From NCBI RefSeq assembly GCF_003261055.1, contig NZ_CP030073.1, forward strand, positions 6,324,001 through 6,388,000: a DNA stretch of 64,000 bases. Reading direction: 5' to 3'. A model generated the notes under the pieces. It searched no databases. It was given only the letters and a program-made list of their open reading frames with translations, and was not told where the DNA came from. Positions 25,034-32,444 of this stretch are shown piece by piece (the stretch's first letter is position 1; each line of letters opens with the position of its first letter). Source of the DNA: Streptomyces cadmiisoli. Lineage in GTDB: Bacteria > Actinomycetota > Actinomycetes > Streptomycetales > Streptomycetaceae. A program made the position numbers and the translations under genes.

Positions 25034-26062
25034 ATGCGGGTCGGAGTACTGACCGGAGGCGGCGACTGCCCCGGGCTCAACGCCGTCATCCGGGGCATCG
25101 TCCGCAAGGGCGTGCAGGAGTACGGCTACGACTTCGTCGGCTACCGGGACGGCTGGCGCGGTCCCCTCGACGGAGACGTCATGCGCCTCGACATTCCGGC
25201 CGTGCGCGGCATCCTGCCGCGCGGCGGCACCATCCTCGGCTCCTCGCGCACCAACCCGTTCCAGCACGACCAAGGCATCGCACGGATCAAGGAGAACCTG
25301 GCCAAGCAGGAGGTGGAGGCGCTCATCACGATCGGCGGCGAGGACACCCTGGGAGTCGCCGCGCGGCTGTCCGACGAGTACGGGGTGCCCTGCGTCGGGG
25401 TCCCGAAGACGATAGACAACGACCTGTCCGCCACCGACTACACCTTCGGCTTCGACACCGCGGTGGGTATCGCGACCGAGGCCATCGACCGGCTGCACAC
25501 CACCGCCGAGTCCCATATGCGCGTCCTGGTGGTCGAGGTGATGGGCCGTCACACCGGCTGGATCGCCATCCACTCGGGTCTGGCCGGCGGGGCCAACGCC
25601 ATCCTCATCCCCGAGCAGCGTTTCGACGTCGACCAGGTGTGCGCCTGGGTGACCTCCCGCTTCAAGGCGTCGTACGCCCCCATCGTGGTCGTCGCGGAGG
25701 GCGCCATGCCCAAGGACGGGGACATGGTGCTCAAGGACGGGTCGCTCGACTCCTTCGGCCATGTGCGGCTGTCCGGCGTCGGTGAGTGGCTGGCCAAGGA
25801 GATCGAGCGGCGGACCGGCAAGGAGGCCCGGACCACGGTCCTCGGGCACGTCCAGCGCGGCGGCACCCCCAGCGCGTTCGACCGCTGGCTCGCCACCCGC
25901 TTCGGACTGCACGCGATCGACTGCGTGCGCGACGGGGACTTCGGCACCATGGTCGCCCTGCGCGGCACCGACATCGTCCGCGTTCCGATCGCCGACGCCA
26001 CGGTCCGGCTGAAGACGGTCGACCTGACGCTGTACGAGGAGGTCGGGGTGTTCTTCGGCTGA
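25034..26062 (+). CDS. pfkA: 6-phosphofructokinase (group III), PPi-type active-site residues
   Basis: 342-residue glycolytic enzyme phosphorylating fructose 6-phosphate. The N-terminal motif is GGGDCPGLNAVIRG (8-21), and the phosphoryl-donor loop is GGEDTLG with Asp104. The catalytic segment PKTIDND has Lys125, followed by MGRHTGWIA and GHVQRGGTPSAFDR. Asp at 104 and Lys at about 124 (E. coli numbering) are the residues that mark PPi-dependent enzymes; ATP enzymes have Gly at both. Streptomyces has several PFKs, and this one corresponds by position to SCO2119. GAAGGGA precedes the ATG. A stable hairpin follows. Confidence 0.92.
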   Translation: MRVGVLTGGGDCPGLNAVIRGIVRKGVQEYGYDFVGYRDGWRGPLDGDVMRLDIPAVRGILPRGGTILGSSRTNPFQHDQGIARIKENLAKQEVEALITIGGEDTLGVAARLSDEYGVPCVGVPKTIDNDLSATDYTFGFDTAVGIATEAIDRLHTTAESHMRVLVVEVMGRHTGWIAIHSGLAGGANAILIPEQRFDVDQVCAWVTSRFKASYAPIVVVAEGAMPKDGDMVLKDGSLDSFGHVRLSGVGEWLAKEIERRTGKEARTTVLGHVQRGGTPSAFDRWLATRFGLHAIDCVRDGDFGTMVALRGTDIVRVPIADATVRLKTVDLTLYEEVGVFFG

Positions 26063-26072
26063 CCCCGGTGAC

Positions 26073-26110
26073 GCATGGGTATGGGTCATTTATTCGACCC
26101 ATACCCGTGC
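26073..26110 (+). promoter_or_regulatory. Long perfect inverted repeat between pfk and the dehydrogenase gene
   Basis: GGGTATGGGTC (26077-26087) and GACCCATACCC (26096-26106) form an 11-bp perfect stem around an AT-rich 8-base loop, extended to 15 bp by the flanking GCAT / GTGC (one wobble). It lies 10 bases after the pfk stop and 5 bases before the AGGAG of the next gene, so it could terminate pfk, act as an operator, or attenuate the dehydrogenase. Confidence 0.75.
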
Positions 26111-26125
26111 AGAACAGGAGAAGCC

Positions 26126-27121
26126 GTGGACATCCTGGCCTTCGGTGTGCAAGCGGATGAAAAACCTCTGATCGAGGAGGCCTTCCGGGGCCGGTACGAG
26201 GTCCGCTGCCTGGACGTCTTCCTCAACGACGACACCGCCCCGATCGCCGCCGGCCACGAGATCGTCTCCACCAGCGTCAACGCCGACCTGGGCCCGTCCG
26301 TCCTGCGGACCCTGGCGGCGGGCGGCACCCGGATGATCGCCCAGCGCTCCACCGGCTTCAACAACATCGACCTCGCGGTCGCCGGCGAACTCGGCATGAC
26401 GGTCGCCCGTGTGTCGTCCTATTCGCCCTACGCGGTCGCCGAGTTCGCCTGGGCCCTCGCCATGGCCGTCAACCGCCGTATCGTCCGGGCCTCCACCCGC
26501 ACCCGCGACTTCGACTTCCGGCTCGACGGACTCATGGGCCGCGACATGCACGGCCGTACCGCGGGTGTCCTCGGCACCGGCAAGATCGGCGAGGCGTTCG
26601 CCCGGATCGCGCACGGCTTCGGCATGCGGCTGCTCGGCTGGGACGTCGCCGAGAACCTCGCCTGTATGCAGCTGGGCATGTCCTATGTGCCCAAGGAGCA
26701 GCTGCTCGTCGAGTCGGACCTGGTGAGCCTGCACGTCCCGCTGATGCCGGACACCCGGCACCTGATCGACGCGGACGCCCTGAAGGCGATGCGGGACGAC
26801 GCGATCCTGGTGAACTCCAGCCGCGGCGGTCTGATCGACACCGCCGCGCTGGTCCACGAACTGCGCGCCGGACGCTTCGCGGGCGTGGGACTGGACGTGT
26901 ACGAGGCGGAGGCCGGGCTGTTCTTCCTCGACAAGTCCCTGGAGGCCGTCGAGGACGACACCCTGGCCCGCCTCGTCACCTTCCCGAACGTGCTGGTCAC
27001 CTCCCATCAGGCGTACTACACCGAGGACGCGGTGGGCCAGATCGTCGACGCCACCGCGAAGAACGTCCTGGACTACCTCGCCGGCCGCCGCTCGGAGAAC
27101 GTGCTGGTGCCCCGCAGCTGA
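26126..27121 (+). CDS. D-2-hydroxyacid dehydrogenase, D-lactate dehydrogenase type
   Basis: 331-residue NAD-dependent enzyme reducing pyruvate-type 2-oxoacids. The substrate-domain block RSTGFNNIDL contains the catalytic Arg-region loop; the nucleotide fold is GVLGTGKIGEAFARIAHGFG; NSSRGGLIDTAAL (catalytic Arg and Asp environment) and the C-terminal SHQAYYTEDA (catalytic His) complete the family order. It resembles fermentative LdhA. The start is the GTG at 26126 with AGGAG upstream; the frame is open further up but runs through the hairpin. It sits right behind pfk, fitting a pyruvate-overflow or oxygen-limitation role. Confidence 0.92.
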   Translation: MDILAFGVQADEKPLIEEAFRGRYEVRCLDVFLNDDTAPIAAGHEIVSTSVNADLGPSVLRTLAAGGTRMIAQRSTGFNNIDLAVAGELGMTVARVSSYSPYAVAEFAWALAMAVNRRIVRASTRTRDFDFRLDGLMGRDMHGRTAGVLGTGKIGEAFARIAHGFGMRLLGWDVAENLACMQLGMSYVPKEQLLVESDLVSLHVPLMPDTRHLIDADALKAMRDDAILVNSSRGGLIDTAALVHELRAGRFAGVGLDVYEAEAGLFFLDKSLEAVEDDTLARLVTFPNVLVTSHQAYYTEDAVGQIVDATAKNVLDYLAGRRSENVLVPRS

Positions 27122-28980
27122 CCGACCAGCTCCCGTACGACGGCGACGCCGTTCAGGGTCAGCACCGACTCCGGGTGGAACTGGACACCGGCGAACGCGC
27201 TCCCGGTCCCGCCCGCGGCCCGGCCGGTCCCGCGCAGCGCGTGCACCTCGTGGGCGGGGCCGCGGCTGACCTCGATGCCGCGTGCGGCCAGCGCGGCGGC
27301 CGTCCCGTCGTCGCACCACGCCACGAAGCTGTTGTAGAAGCCGACCGTCTCGGCCCGCCCGAACAGGTCGATCTCCGTCTGCGCGCCCTGGTACGGCACC
27401 TCCTTGCGGACGATCTCCAGCCCCAGTTCCGCCGCGATCAGCTCGTGCCCGAGGCACACGCCCAGCACGCCGTGCCGGTGCTCGCGCAGGACCGAGCCGG
27501 TCAGCTCCCGCAGGAACCGCATCTTGGGATCCGCCGGGTCGCCGGGGTCGCCGGGGCCGGGCCCGAGCACCACCGGGCCCTCGTGCGCGCGCACCGCCGC
27601 GCGCAGTCCCGGCTCGTCGTACCGCCGTACGGCGACCGTCAGGCCCGAGGAGCGCAGCAGGTGCGCGAGCATCGCCGTGAAGGTGTCCTCCGCGTCGACG
27701 ACCAGGGCGTGTCCGGCCGGTTCCGCGGAGCGCTCCTGCATCCGCAGCCAGAACGGCGACAGCGACGCCCGCCGGCCGTCCAGCGCGGCCCGCACCCGGG
27801 GATCGTCGGCCAGCGCGGGCCGTGCAGGTTCCTCACGCGGCCGGGACGGCCCCACACCGAGGGCCGCCAGCACCCCGGCCGCCTTGGCGTGCGTCTCCGC
27901 GACCTCGCCGGCCGGGTCCGAGCCGCGTACCAGGGTGGCCCCCACCGGCACCCGCAGCCGGCCGTCCGCGTCGATGTCGGCGGTACGGATGAGGATGGGG
28001 GAGTCGAGGGTCTGCGCACCGCCGGAGTCCCGCCCGAGCAGGGCGAGCGCGCCCGCGTAATAGCCGCGGCCCCCGCTCTCGTGGCGTTCGATCACCCGGC
28101 ACGCGTTCTGCACCGGCGAGCCGGTGACCGTCGCCGCGAACATCGTCTCCCTGAGCACCTCGCGCGCGTCCAGCGACGACCGGCCGCGCAGCTCGTACTC
28201 GGTGTGCGCGAGGTGGGCCATCTCCTTCAGCCGCGGGCCGACGACCACCCCGCCCATGTCGCCGACCGTGCACATCATCTTGAGCTCCTCGTCGACGACC
28301 ATCGACAGCTCCTCGATCTCCTTGCCGTCGGCGAGGAAGCCGAGCAGATGCTCCGGCGTCGGCCCTTCGGCGGGGTAGCGGTAGGTCCCGCTGATCGGGT
28401 TCATCACGACCGTGCCGCCGGACATCCGCACATGCACCTCGGGACTGGCGCCGACCAGCGTCCGCTCACCGGTGTGCACGACGAACGTCCAGTACGCCCC
28501 CCGCTCGCCCTCCAGCAGCCGCCGGAACAGCGCCAGCGCGTCCGCCCGTCCGAACCCCGGGATCCGGCCCTCGTACGTGCGCCGGATCACGAAGTTGGCG
28601 CCCTCGCCCCGTCCGATCTCCTCGCGCAGCACCCGCCCGACGATGCGCGCGTACTCGGTGTCGGTCACGTCGAAGGCGCCGTCCTCGACGCGCACCTCGT
28701 GCCGGGGCAGGTTCCGCAGCACCTCGGCGAGCGGGTACTCGTGCCGCTCCTCGGGTGTGAGCAGCACCAGCGGCGTGCCGTCGTCGCGGACGTCGAAGCC
28801 GCGCTCGCGGATCTGCCGGAACGGGACGAGAGCGAGGCCCTCGTCGGGCAGATCGGCCAGGCGGTCGTACGTGCCGACCGGGCCGAGCAGCAGTTCCACG
28901 GTGTCGTGGTCCTGGCCCGGCGCGCGGCGGCGCAGCAGGGCGAAGGGGCGCGGGTCGGACAACAGGTCGAGCAGGTCCAT
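27073..28980 (-). CDS. trpE: Anthranilate synthase, fused TrpE-TrpG
   Basis: 635-residue fusion converting chorismate and glutamine to anthranilate. The N-terminal chorismate-binding domain carries NPISGTYRYP, EELSMVVDEELKMMC, REVLRETMFAATVTGSPVQNA and GGRGYYAG. A linker near residues 380-430 leads to the class I glutamine amidotransferase with nucleophile Cys in GVCLGHE and His/Glu in VQFHPES. PhzE-type ADIC synthases share this fusion layout, but the adjacent trp-type attenuator favours tryptophan synthesis. The 3' end overlaps the 3' end of the convergent dehydrogenase gene by 49 bases, which is unusual. Confidence 0.92.
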   Translation of the reverse strand: MDLLDLLSDPRPFALLRRRAPGQDHDTVELLLGPVGTYDRLADLPDEGLALVPFRQIRERGFDVRDDGTPLVLLTPEERHEYPLAEVLRNLPRHEVRVEDGAFDVTDTEYARIVGRVLREEIGRGEGANFVIRRTYEGRIPGFGRADALALFRRLLEGERGAYWTFVVHTGERTLVGASPEVHVRMSGGTVVMNPISGTYRYPAEGPTPEHLLGFLADGKEIEELSMVVDEELKMMCTVGDMGGVVVGPRLKEMAHLAHTEYELRGRSSLDAREVLRETMFAATVTGSPVQNACRVIERHESGGRGYYAGALALLGRDSGGAQTLDSPILIRTADIDADGRLRVPVGATLVRGSDPAGEVAETHAKAAGVLAALGVGPSRPREEPARPALADDPRVRAALDGRRASLSPFWLRMQERSAEPAGHALVVDAEDTFTAMLAHLLRSSGLTVAVRRYDEPGLRAAVRAHEGPVVLGPGPGDPGDPADPKMRFLRELTGSVLREHRHGVLGVCLGHELIAAELGLEIVRKEVPYQGAQTEIDLFGRAETVGFYNSFVAWCDDGTAAALAARGIEVSRGPAHEVHALRGTGRAAGGTGSAFAGVQFHPESVLTLNGVAVVRELVGQLRGTSTFSERRPAR

Positions 28981-29040
28981 GGGGCGGGTTCCTTCCGCTG
29001 TGTGCTCGGGGAGCTCTGGGGAGAGGAACGGCCGGACGTG

Positions 29041-29074
29041 AAAACGCCGAAGGCCGCCCCTCGGGCGGCCTTCG
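29041..29074 (-). terminator. trp attenuator terminator
   Basis: 12-bp perfect stem (29048-29059 with 29063-29074), CTC-type loop, followed on the minus strand by GCGTTTT. This is one of few T-run terminators in the window. It lies between the trp leader peptide and the TrpEG start. The leader copy of GGCGGCC at about 29102-29108 can pair with the 5' arm of the terminator to make an antiterminator. Confidence 0.88.
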
Positions 29075-29095
29075 CGACGTCGTGGGTACGCGCAG

Positions 29096-29152
29096 TCAGT
29101 GGGCCGCCGGAGAAGCGGTCCACCACCAGTTCTGGTGCGAGTGCGCGAACAT
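29096..29152 (-). CDS. trpL: trp operon leader peptide with three tandem Trp codons
   Basis: 18-residue ORF MFAHSHQNWWWTASPAAH ending 21 bases before the attenuator hairpin. Codons 9-11 are TGG-TGG-TGG (plus-strand 29120-29128). Ribosome stalling there when charged tRNA-Trp is scarce would release the antiterminator and allow TrpEG expression, the classic attenuation scheme also described for Streptomyces trpE genes. Its ATG is 7 bases after a TACAGT -10 box, so the transcript is likely leaderless. Confidence 0.9.
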   Translation of the reverse strand: MFAHSHQNWWWTASPAAH

Positions 29153-29260
29153 GTCGGGAACTGTACCCCATGTCCCCGCGGTGTCCGCGGAGCGAATTCG
29201 GCGTCTCATTTCCTGAGCAGTCGGGCGGACGCCCGGACATCACCCCGTAGTGTTGACGTC
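29153..29260. promoter_or_regulatory. Divergent promoters for trpL-trpEG (minus) and DAHP synthase (plus)
   Basis: 108 bp hold two facing-away promoters. On minus, TACAGT (29165-29160) lies 7 bases before the trpL ATG. On plus, TAGTGT (29248-29253) lies 7 bases before the DAHP synthase GTG. Both have leaderless geometry. The arrangement couples the first shikimate step and the first tryptophan step in one control region. Confidence 0.65.
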
Positions 29261-30613
29261 GTGACCGTGAACGCTAAGACCAGCGCGAGCGCTGGCAACA
29301 CCTGGCGAAACCTGCCCGCGGCGCAGCAGCCCGAGTACCCCGACGCCGAGGCTCTGCGCGCAGTGATCGCGGAGCTCGAGTCGTATCCGCCGCTCGTCTT
29401 CGCGGGCGAGTGCGATCAGCTGCGCGCCCGGATGGCGGCTGTCGCCAAGGGAGAGGCGTTCCTCCTCCAGGGCGGCGACTGCGCCGAAGCCTTCGACGCC
29501 GTGTCCGCAGACCACATTCGCAACAAGTTGAAGACCCTCCTGCAGATGGGCGCGGTGCTGACGTACGCCGCTTCGGTGCCCGTCGTCAAGGTGGGCCGGA
29601 TCGCCGGCCAGTACTCCAAGCCGCGTTCCAAGCCGACCGAGACCCGTGACGGGGTGACGCTGCCGACCTACCGGGGCGACTCCGTCAACGGCTTCGACTT
29701 CACCGAGGCCGCCCGCGTCCCGGACCCCGAGCGGCTGAAGCGGATGTACCACGCGTCCGCCTCGACGCTGAACCTGGTGCGCGCCTTCACCACCGGCGGC
29801 TACGCCGACCTGCGCCAGGTGCACGCCTGGAACCAGGACTTCGTGAAGTCGTCCCCGTCCGGCCAGCGCTACGAGCAGCTCGCCCGTGAGATCGACAACG
29901 CGCTGAACTTCATGCACGCCTGCGGGGCCGACCCGGAGGAGTTCAAGACCGTCGAGTTCTTCTCCTCGCACGAGGCGCTGCTGCTCGACTACGAGTCGGC
30001 CCTGACCCGCGTCGACTCGCGCACGGGACACCTGTACGACGTCTCCGCGCACATGGTGTGGGTCGGTGAGCGGACCCGGCAGATGGACCACGCGCACATC
30101 GAGTTCGCGTCGAAGATCCGCAACCCGATCGGCATCAAGCTGGGCCCGGCCACGACGGCCGAGGAGGCGCTGCACTACATCGAGCGCCTCGACCCCGAGC
30201 GGGAGCCGGGGCGGCTGACCTTCATCGTCCGGATGGGCGCCGACAAGATCCGCGACAGGCTCCCCGAGCTGGTCGAGAAGGTCACGGCGTCCGGCGCGGT
30301 GGTGGCCTGGGTGACCGACCCGATGCACGGCAACACCTTCGAGGCGGCCTCCGGTCACAAGACCCGGCGCTTCGACGACGTGCTCGACGAGGTCAAGGGC
30401 TTCTTCGAGGTCCACAAGTCGCTGGGCACGCACCCGGGCGGTATCCATGTGGAGCTGACCGGTGACGACGTCACCGAGTGTGTGGGCGGCGGCGACGAGA
30501 TCTTCGTCGACGACCTGCACCAGCGCTACGAGACGGCCTGCGACCCCCGGCTGAACCGGAGCCAGTCGCTCGACCTGGCCTTCCTCGTCGCCGAGATGTA
30601 CCGCGACCAGTGA
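29261..30613 (+). CDS. aroG: Class II 3-deoxy-7-phosphoheptulonate (DAHP) synthase
   Basis: 450-residue plant/actinobacterial-type enzyme condensing phosphoenolpyruvate and erythrose 4-phosphate, the first step of aromatic synthesis. Diagnostic blocks are FLLQGGDCAEAFD (metal Cys and PEP site), KVGRIAGQYSKPRS, VWVGERTRQMDHAHIEFAS, RNPIGIKLGP, WVTDPMHGN, and VHVELTGDDVTECVGG-type metal residues near the end. The start is a GTG with leaderless -10 spacing; a GTG six bases later is an alternative. It matches Rv2178c by block order. The stop codon sits within a 17-bp tandem duplication. Confidence 0.95.
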   Translation: MTVNAKTSASAGNTWRNLPAAQQPEYPDAEALRAVIAELESYPPLVFAGECDQLRARMAAVAKGEAFLLQGGDCAEAFDAVSADHIRNKLKTLLQMGAVLTYAASVPVVKVGRIAGQYSKPRSKPTETRDGVTLPTYRGDSVNGFDFTEAARVPDPERLKRMYHASASTLNLVRAFTTGGYADLRQVHAWNQDFVKSSPSGQRYEQLAREIDNALNFMHACGADPEEFKTVEFFSSHEALLLDYESALTRVDSRTGHLYDVSAHMVWVGERTRQMDHAHIEFASKIRNPIGIKLGPATTAEEALHYIERLDPEREPGRLTFIVRMGADKIRDRLPELVEKVTASGAVVAWVTDPMHGNTFEAASGHKTRRFDDVLDEVKGFFEVHKSLGTHPGGIHVELTGDDVTECVGGGDEIFVDDLHQRYETACDPRLNRSQSLDLAFLVAEMYRDQ

Positions 30614-30628
30614 TGTACCGCGACCAGT
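30595..30628 (+). repeat. 17-bp tandem duplication at the DAHP synthase stop codon
   Basis: GATGTACCGCGACCAGT occurs twice back to back (30595-30611 and 30612-30628). The first copy encodes the terminal MYRDQ and creates the TGA stop at the junction; the second ends in TAG out of frame. Confidence 0.95.
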
Positions 30629-30718
30629 AGCGGCTTCGCCCGTTATGGGCAGGTGTGGTGGGGCGTGGATCACATACGATCCGCGCCCCTCCCACTTTTA
30701 CGGATCCTGCGCGGCGGG

Positions 30719-30737
30719 TAAGGTTAGGTTTGCCTCA
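30719..30737 (+). promoter_or_regulatory. Iron box (DmdR/IdeR-type operator) upstream of bfd
   Basis: TAAGGTTAGGTTTGCCTCA resembles the 19-bp actinobacterial iron-box consensus TTAGGTTAGGCTAACCTAA, strongly in the left half and weakly in the right. It is about 65 bases before the bfd start. Iron repression by DmdR1 is expected. Confidence 0.75.
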
Positions 30738-30803
30738 CCGATCAGCGGGCTCGTGGTCCCTCGGTACGGCACGACCATCGAAACGCCGCAGGAGGTGAAC
30801 CGC

Positions 30804-31055
30804 GTGTACGTGTGCAGCTGCTTCGGCGTCACTGAGCAGCAGGTCAAGCAGCACGCGGAGAACGGTGCCTGCACCCCTCGCCAGATAGCCTCCGCCTGCA
30901 AGGCGGGCACGGACTGCGGCGGCTGTGTGCGCCGTATCCAGGCACTCCTCGGCCGTGGCAGCTGCCCGCGCCGGGAGCTCGCCGACCAGGGCAGGTCGCC
31001 GCTGGCCGACGTGGTGTCCTCCGCCGCCGCGCAGGTGACCGCCGAAGCCGCCTGA
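30804..31055 (+). CDS. bfd: Bacterioferritin-associated ferredoxin
   Basis: 83-residue [2Fe-2S] protein with the Bfd pattern: CSC near the N-terminus (residues 4-6) and CKAGTDCGGC in the middle, supplying the CXC plus CX4-5CXXC cysteines. It delivers electrons to bacterioferritin for release of stored iron. The GTG start is preceded by GGAGGTGAA, and the upstream iron box fits induction under iron limitation. It converges on bfr. The C-terminal 30 residues beyond the ferredoxin core are Ala/Arg-rich and of unknown use. Confidence 0.9.
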   Translation: MYVCSCFGVTEQQVKQHAENGACTPRQIASACKAGTDCGGCVRRIQALLGRGSCPRRELADQGRSPLADVVSSAAAQVTAEAA

Positions 31056-31135
31056 CCCCGTGCCGCGGCCGGTGTCCGCCGCGATCGGCGGGCGTCAGTG
31101 GGTGGAGAAGCCGCCGAAGCCGCCTGTGCCCGGCA

Positions 31136-31618
31136 CTAGTCCGGCTGGCTCTGCTCGATCAGCGTGGAGAGGTAGAGCGACTCGCCCAGCTTCTCGATCA
31201 GCTCCAGCTGTGTGTCCAGGTAGTCGATGTGGTGCTCCTCGTCGGCGAGGATCGCCTCGAAGACGTTGGCGGAGGTCGCGTCGCCCTTGGCGCGCATGAC
31301 CTCCACACCGCGCCGCAGCCGGTCGATGGCCTCGACCTCGATCTGCCGGTCCGCCTGGAACATCTCGGTCACGGTCTGGCCCACCCGCACATGGAACAGC
31401 CGCTGGTAGTTGGGCAGACCGTCCAGCAGCAGGATGCGGTCGGTGAGGACCTCCGCGTGCCGCATCTCGTCGAAGGACTCGTCCCGGGTGTACTTGGCGA
31501 GCTTCGTCCACCCCCTGTGATCCTGCAACTTGGAGTGCAGGAAGTACTGGTTGATCGCGGTGAGCTCGGCGGTCAGCTGCTCGTTGAGCAGTTCGAGCAC
31601 CTCGGGGTCGCCCTGCAT
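31136..31618 (-). CDS. bfr: Bacterioferritin
   Basis: 160-residue haem-containing iron-storage protein forming 24-mer shells. All ferroxidase ligands are present: Glu18, Glu51, His54, Glu94, Glu127 and His130. The inter-subunit haem ligand Met52 (DEMRHAE) is also intact. The ATG at 31618 has GGAAGGAG upstream. The partner ferredoxin bfd is convergent, with 80 bases between the stops. Confidence 0.96.
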   Translation of the reverse strand: MQGDPEVLELLNEQLTAELTAINQYFLHSKLQDHRGWTKLAKYTRDESFDEMRHAEVLTDRILLLDGLPNYQRLFHVRVGQTVTEMFQADRQIEVEAIDRLRRGVEVMRAKGDATSANVFEAILADEEHHIDYLDTQLELIEKLGESLYLSTLIEQSQPD

Positions 31619-31705
31619 GACGGGGCTCCTTCCACGTCGGGAGGCCGGAACGGGGGCCTGCGGGCGCATGATTGCACCGGGTGTCGAAGATCGTCCAGTA
31701 AGTGC

Positions 31706-31724
31706 GGACTTAGTAAGTAAGTCC
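31706..31724. promoter_or_regulatory. Palindrome GGACTTA-N5-TAAGTCC between bfr and the sulfite-oxidase-like gene
   Basis: Perfect 7-5-7 inverted repeat in an unusually AT-rich patch of the 180-bp divergent region, followed by a further CTTAGTGCTTG half-site-like stretch. The position suits a repressor acting on bfr, on the divergent gene, or on both. It is not an iron box; no regulator can be named. Confidence 0.6.
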
Positions 31725-31798
31725 ATGCTTAGTGCTTGTTGCCCGATTCTGGACAGTCCTGGTCAAGTGCATCGCGTCAGGTCTGTCAGGATGGAGGC

Positions 31799-32431
31799 AT
31801 GGGTCATCCGGTGGAGCGCGAATCTGGAGAAGCAGCACGGTACGAGCTTCCGCCGGGGCAGCGACTTCAGCGCGGCTGGCCGGTCACGCACTACGGCCCG
31901 GTACCCAAGTTCCGGCCCGAGCGCTGGGAGTTCAGGGTCTTCGGCGCCACCGGCGACGGCGAGAAGCGCTGCTGGAGCCACGACGAGTTCGCGGCCCTGC
32001 CGTACACCACCGTGGTGGCCGATCTGCACTGCGTCACGAAGTTCAGCATGCTCGGCGCGGAATGGGGCGGAATCCCCGCCCGGACGATTCTGGAGATCGC
32101 GCCGCCCGCCCCGAATGTCACCCATGTGATGGTGTGGGCGGAGTACGGCTTCAGCTCGAATCTGCGCCTGTCGGACTTCGCGTCCGAGCGCACGATTTTC
32201 GCCACGCACAAGGACGGCGAACTGCTGACGGCCGAGCACGGCTTCCCGCTCCGGCTGATCGTCCCGCACCTCTACGCCTGGAAGGGACCCAAATGGGTGC
32301 GCGGCGTGGAGTACATGACCGCCGACCGGCGCGGCTTCTGGGAGGAGCGCGGCTACCACAACGTCGGCGACCCCTGGAAGGAACAGCGCTACTCGTACCA
32401 GGAGGAGCCCGGGGAGGGCCCCGAGCTCTGA
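31799..32431 (+). CDS. Sulfite-oxidase-fold molybdopterin-dependent oxidoreductase
   Basis: 210-residue protein consisting of the molybdopterin-binding domain of the sulfite oxidase/YedY (MsrP) family. The molybdenum-ligating cysteine is in VADLHCVTKFS at about 80-90, and WGGIPARTIL and ASERTIFATH blocks follow, with a W/Y/R-rich C-terminus. There is no twin-arginine or Sec signal, so this single-domain form is probably cytosolic. The electron acceptor and substrate are unknown. The ATG at 31799 has GGAGG only one base upstream, so the start may be leaderless. Confidence 0.85.
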   Translation: MGHPVERESGEAARYELPPGQRLQRGWPVTHYGPVPKFRPERWEFRVFGATGDGEKRCWSHDEFAALPYTTVVADLHCVTKFSMLGAEWGGIPARTILEIAPPAPNVTHVMVWAEYGFSSNLRLSDFASERTIFATHKDGELLTAEHGFPLRLIVPHLYAWKGPKWVRGVEYMTADRRGFWEERGYHNVGDPWKEQRYSYQEEPGEGPEL

Positions 32432-32444
32432 CTCCGGTCCGTGC

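Noticed and set aside
26073..26110. Rex redox-repressor site before the dehydrogenase gene
   Set aside because: The palindrome GGGTATGGGTC/GACCCATACCC does not resemble the TGTGAA-type Rex operator.
29240..30673. 477-codon minus-strand frame opposite DAHP synthase
   Set aside because: Shadow frame without motifs; the plus strand carries a complete class II DAHP synthase.
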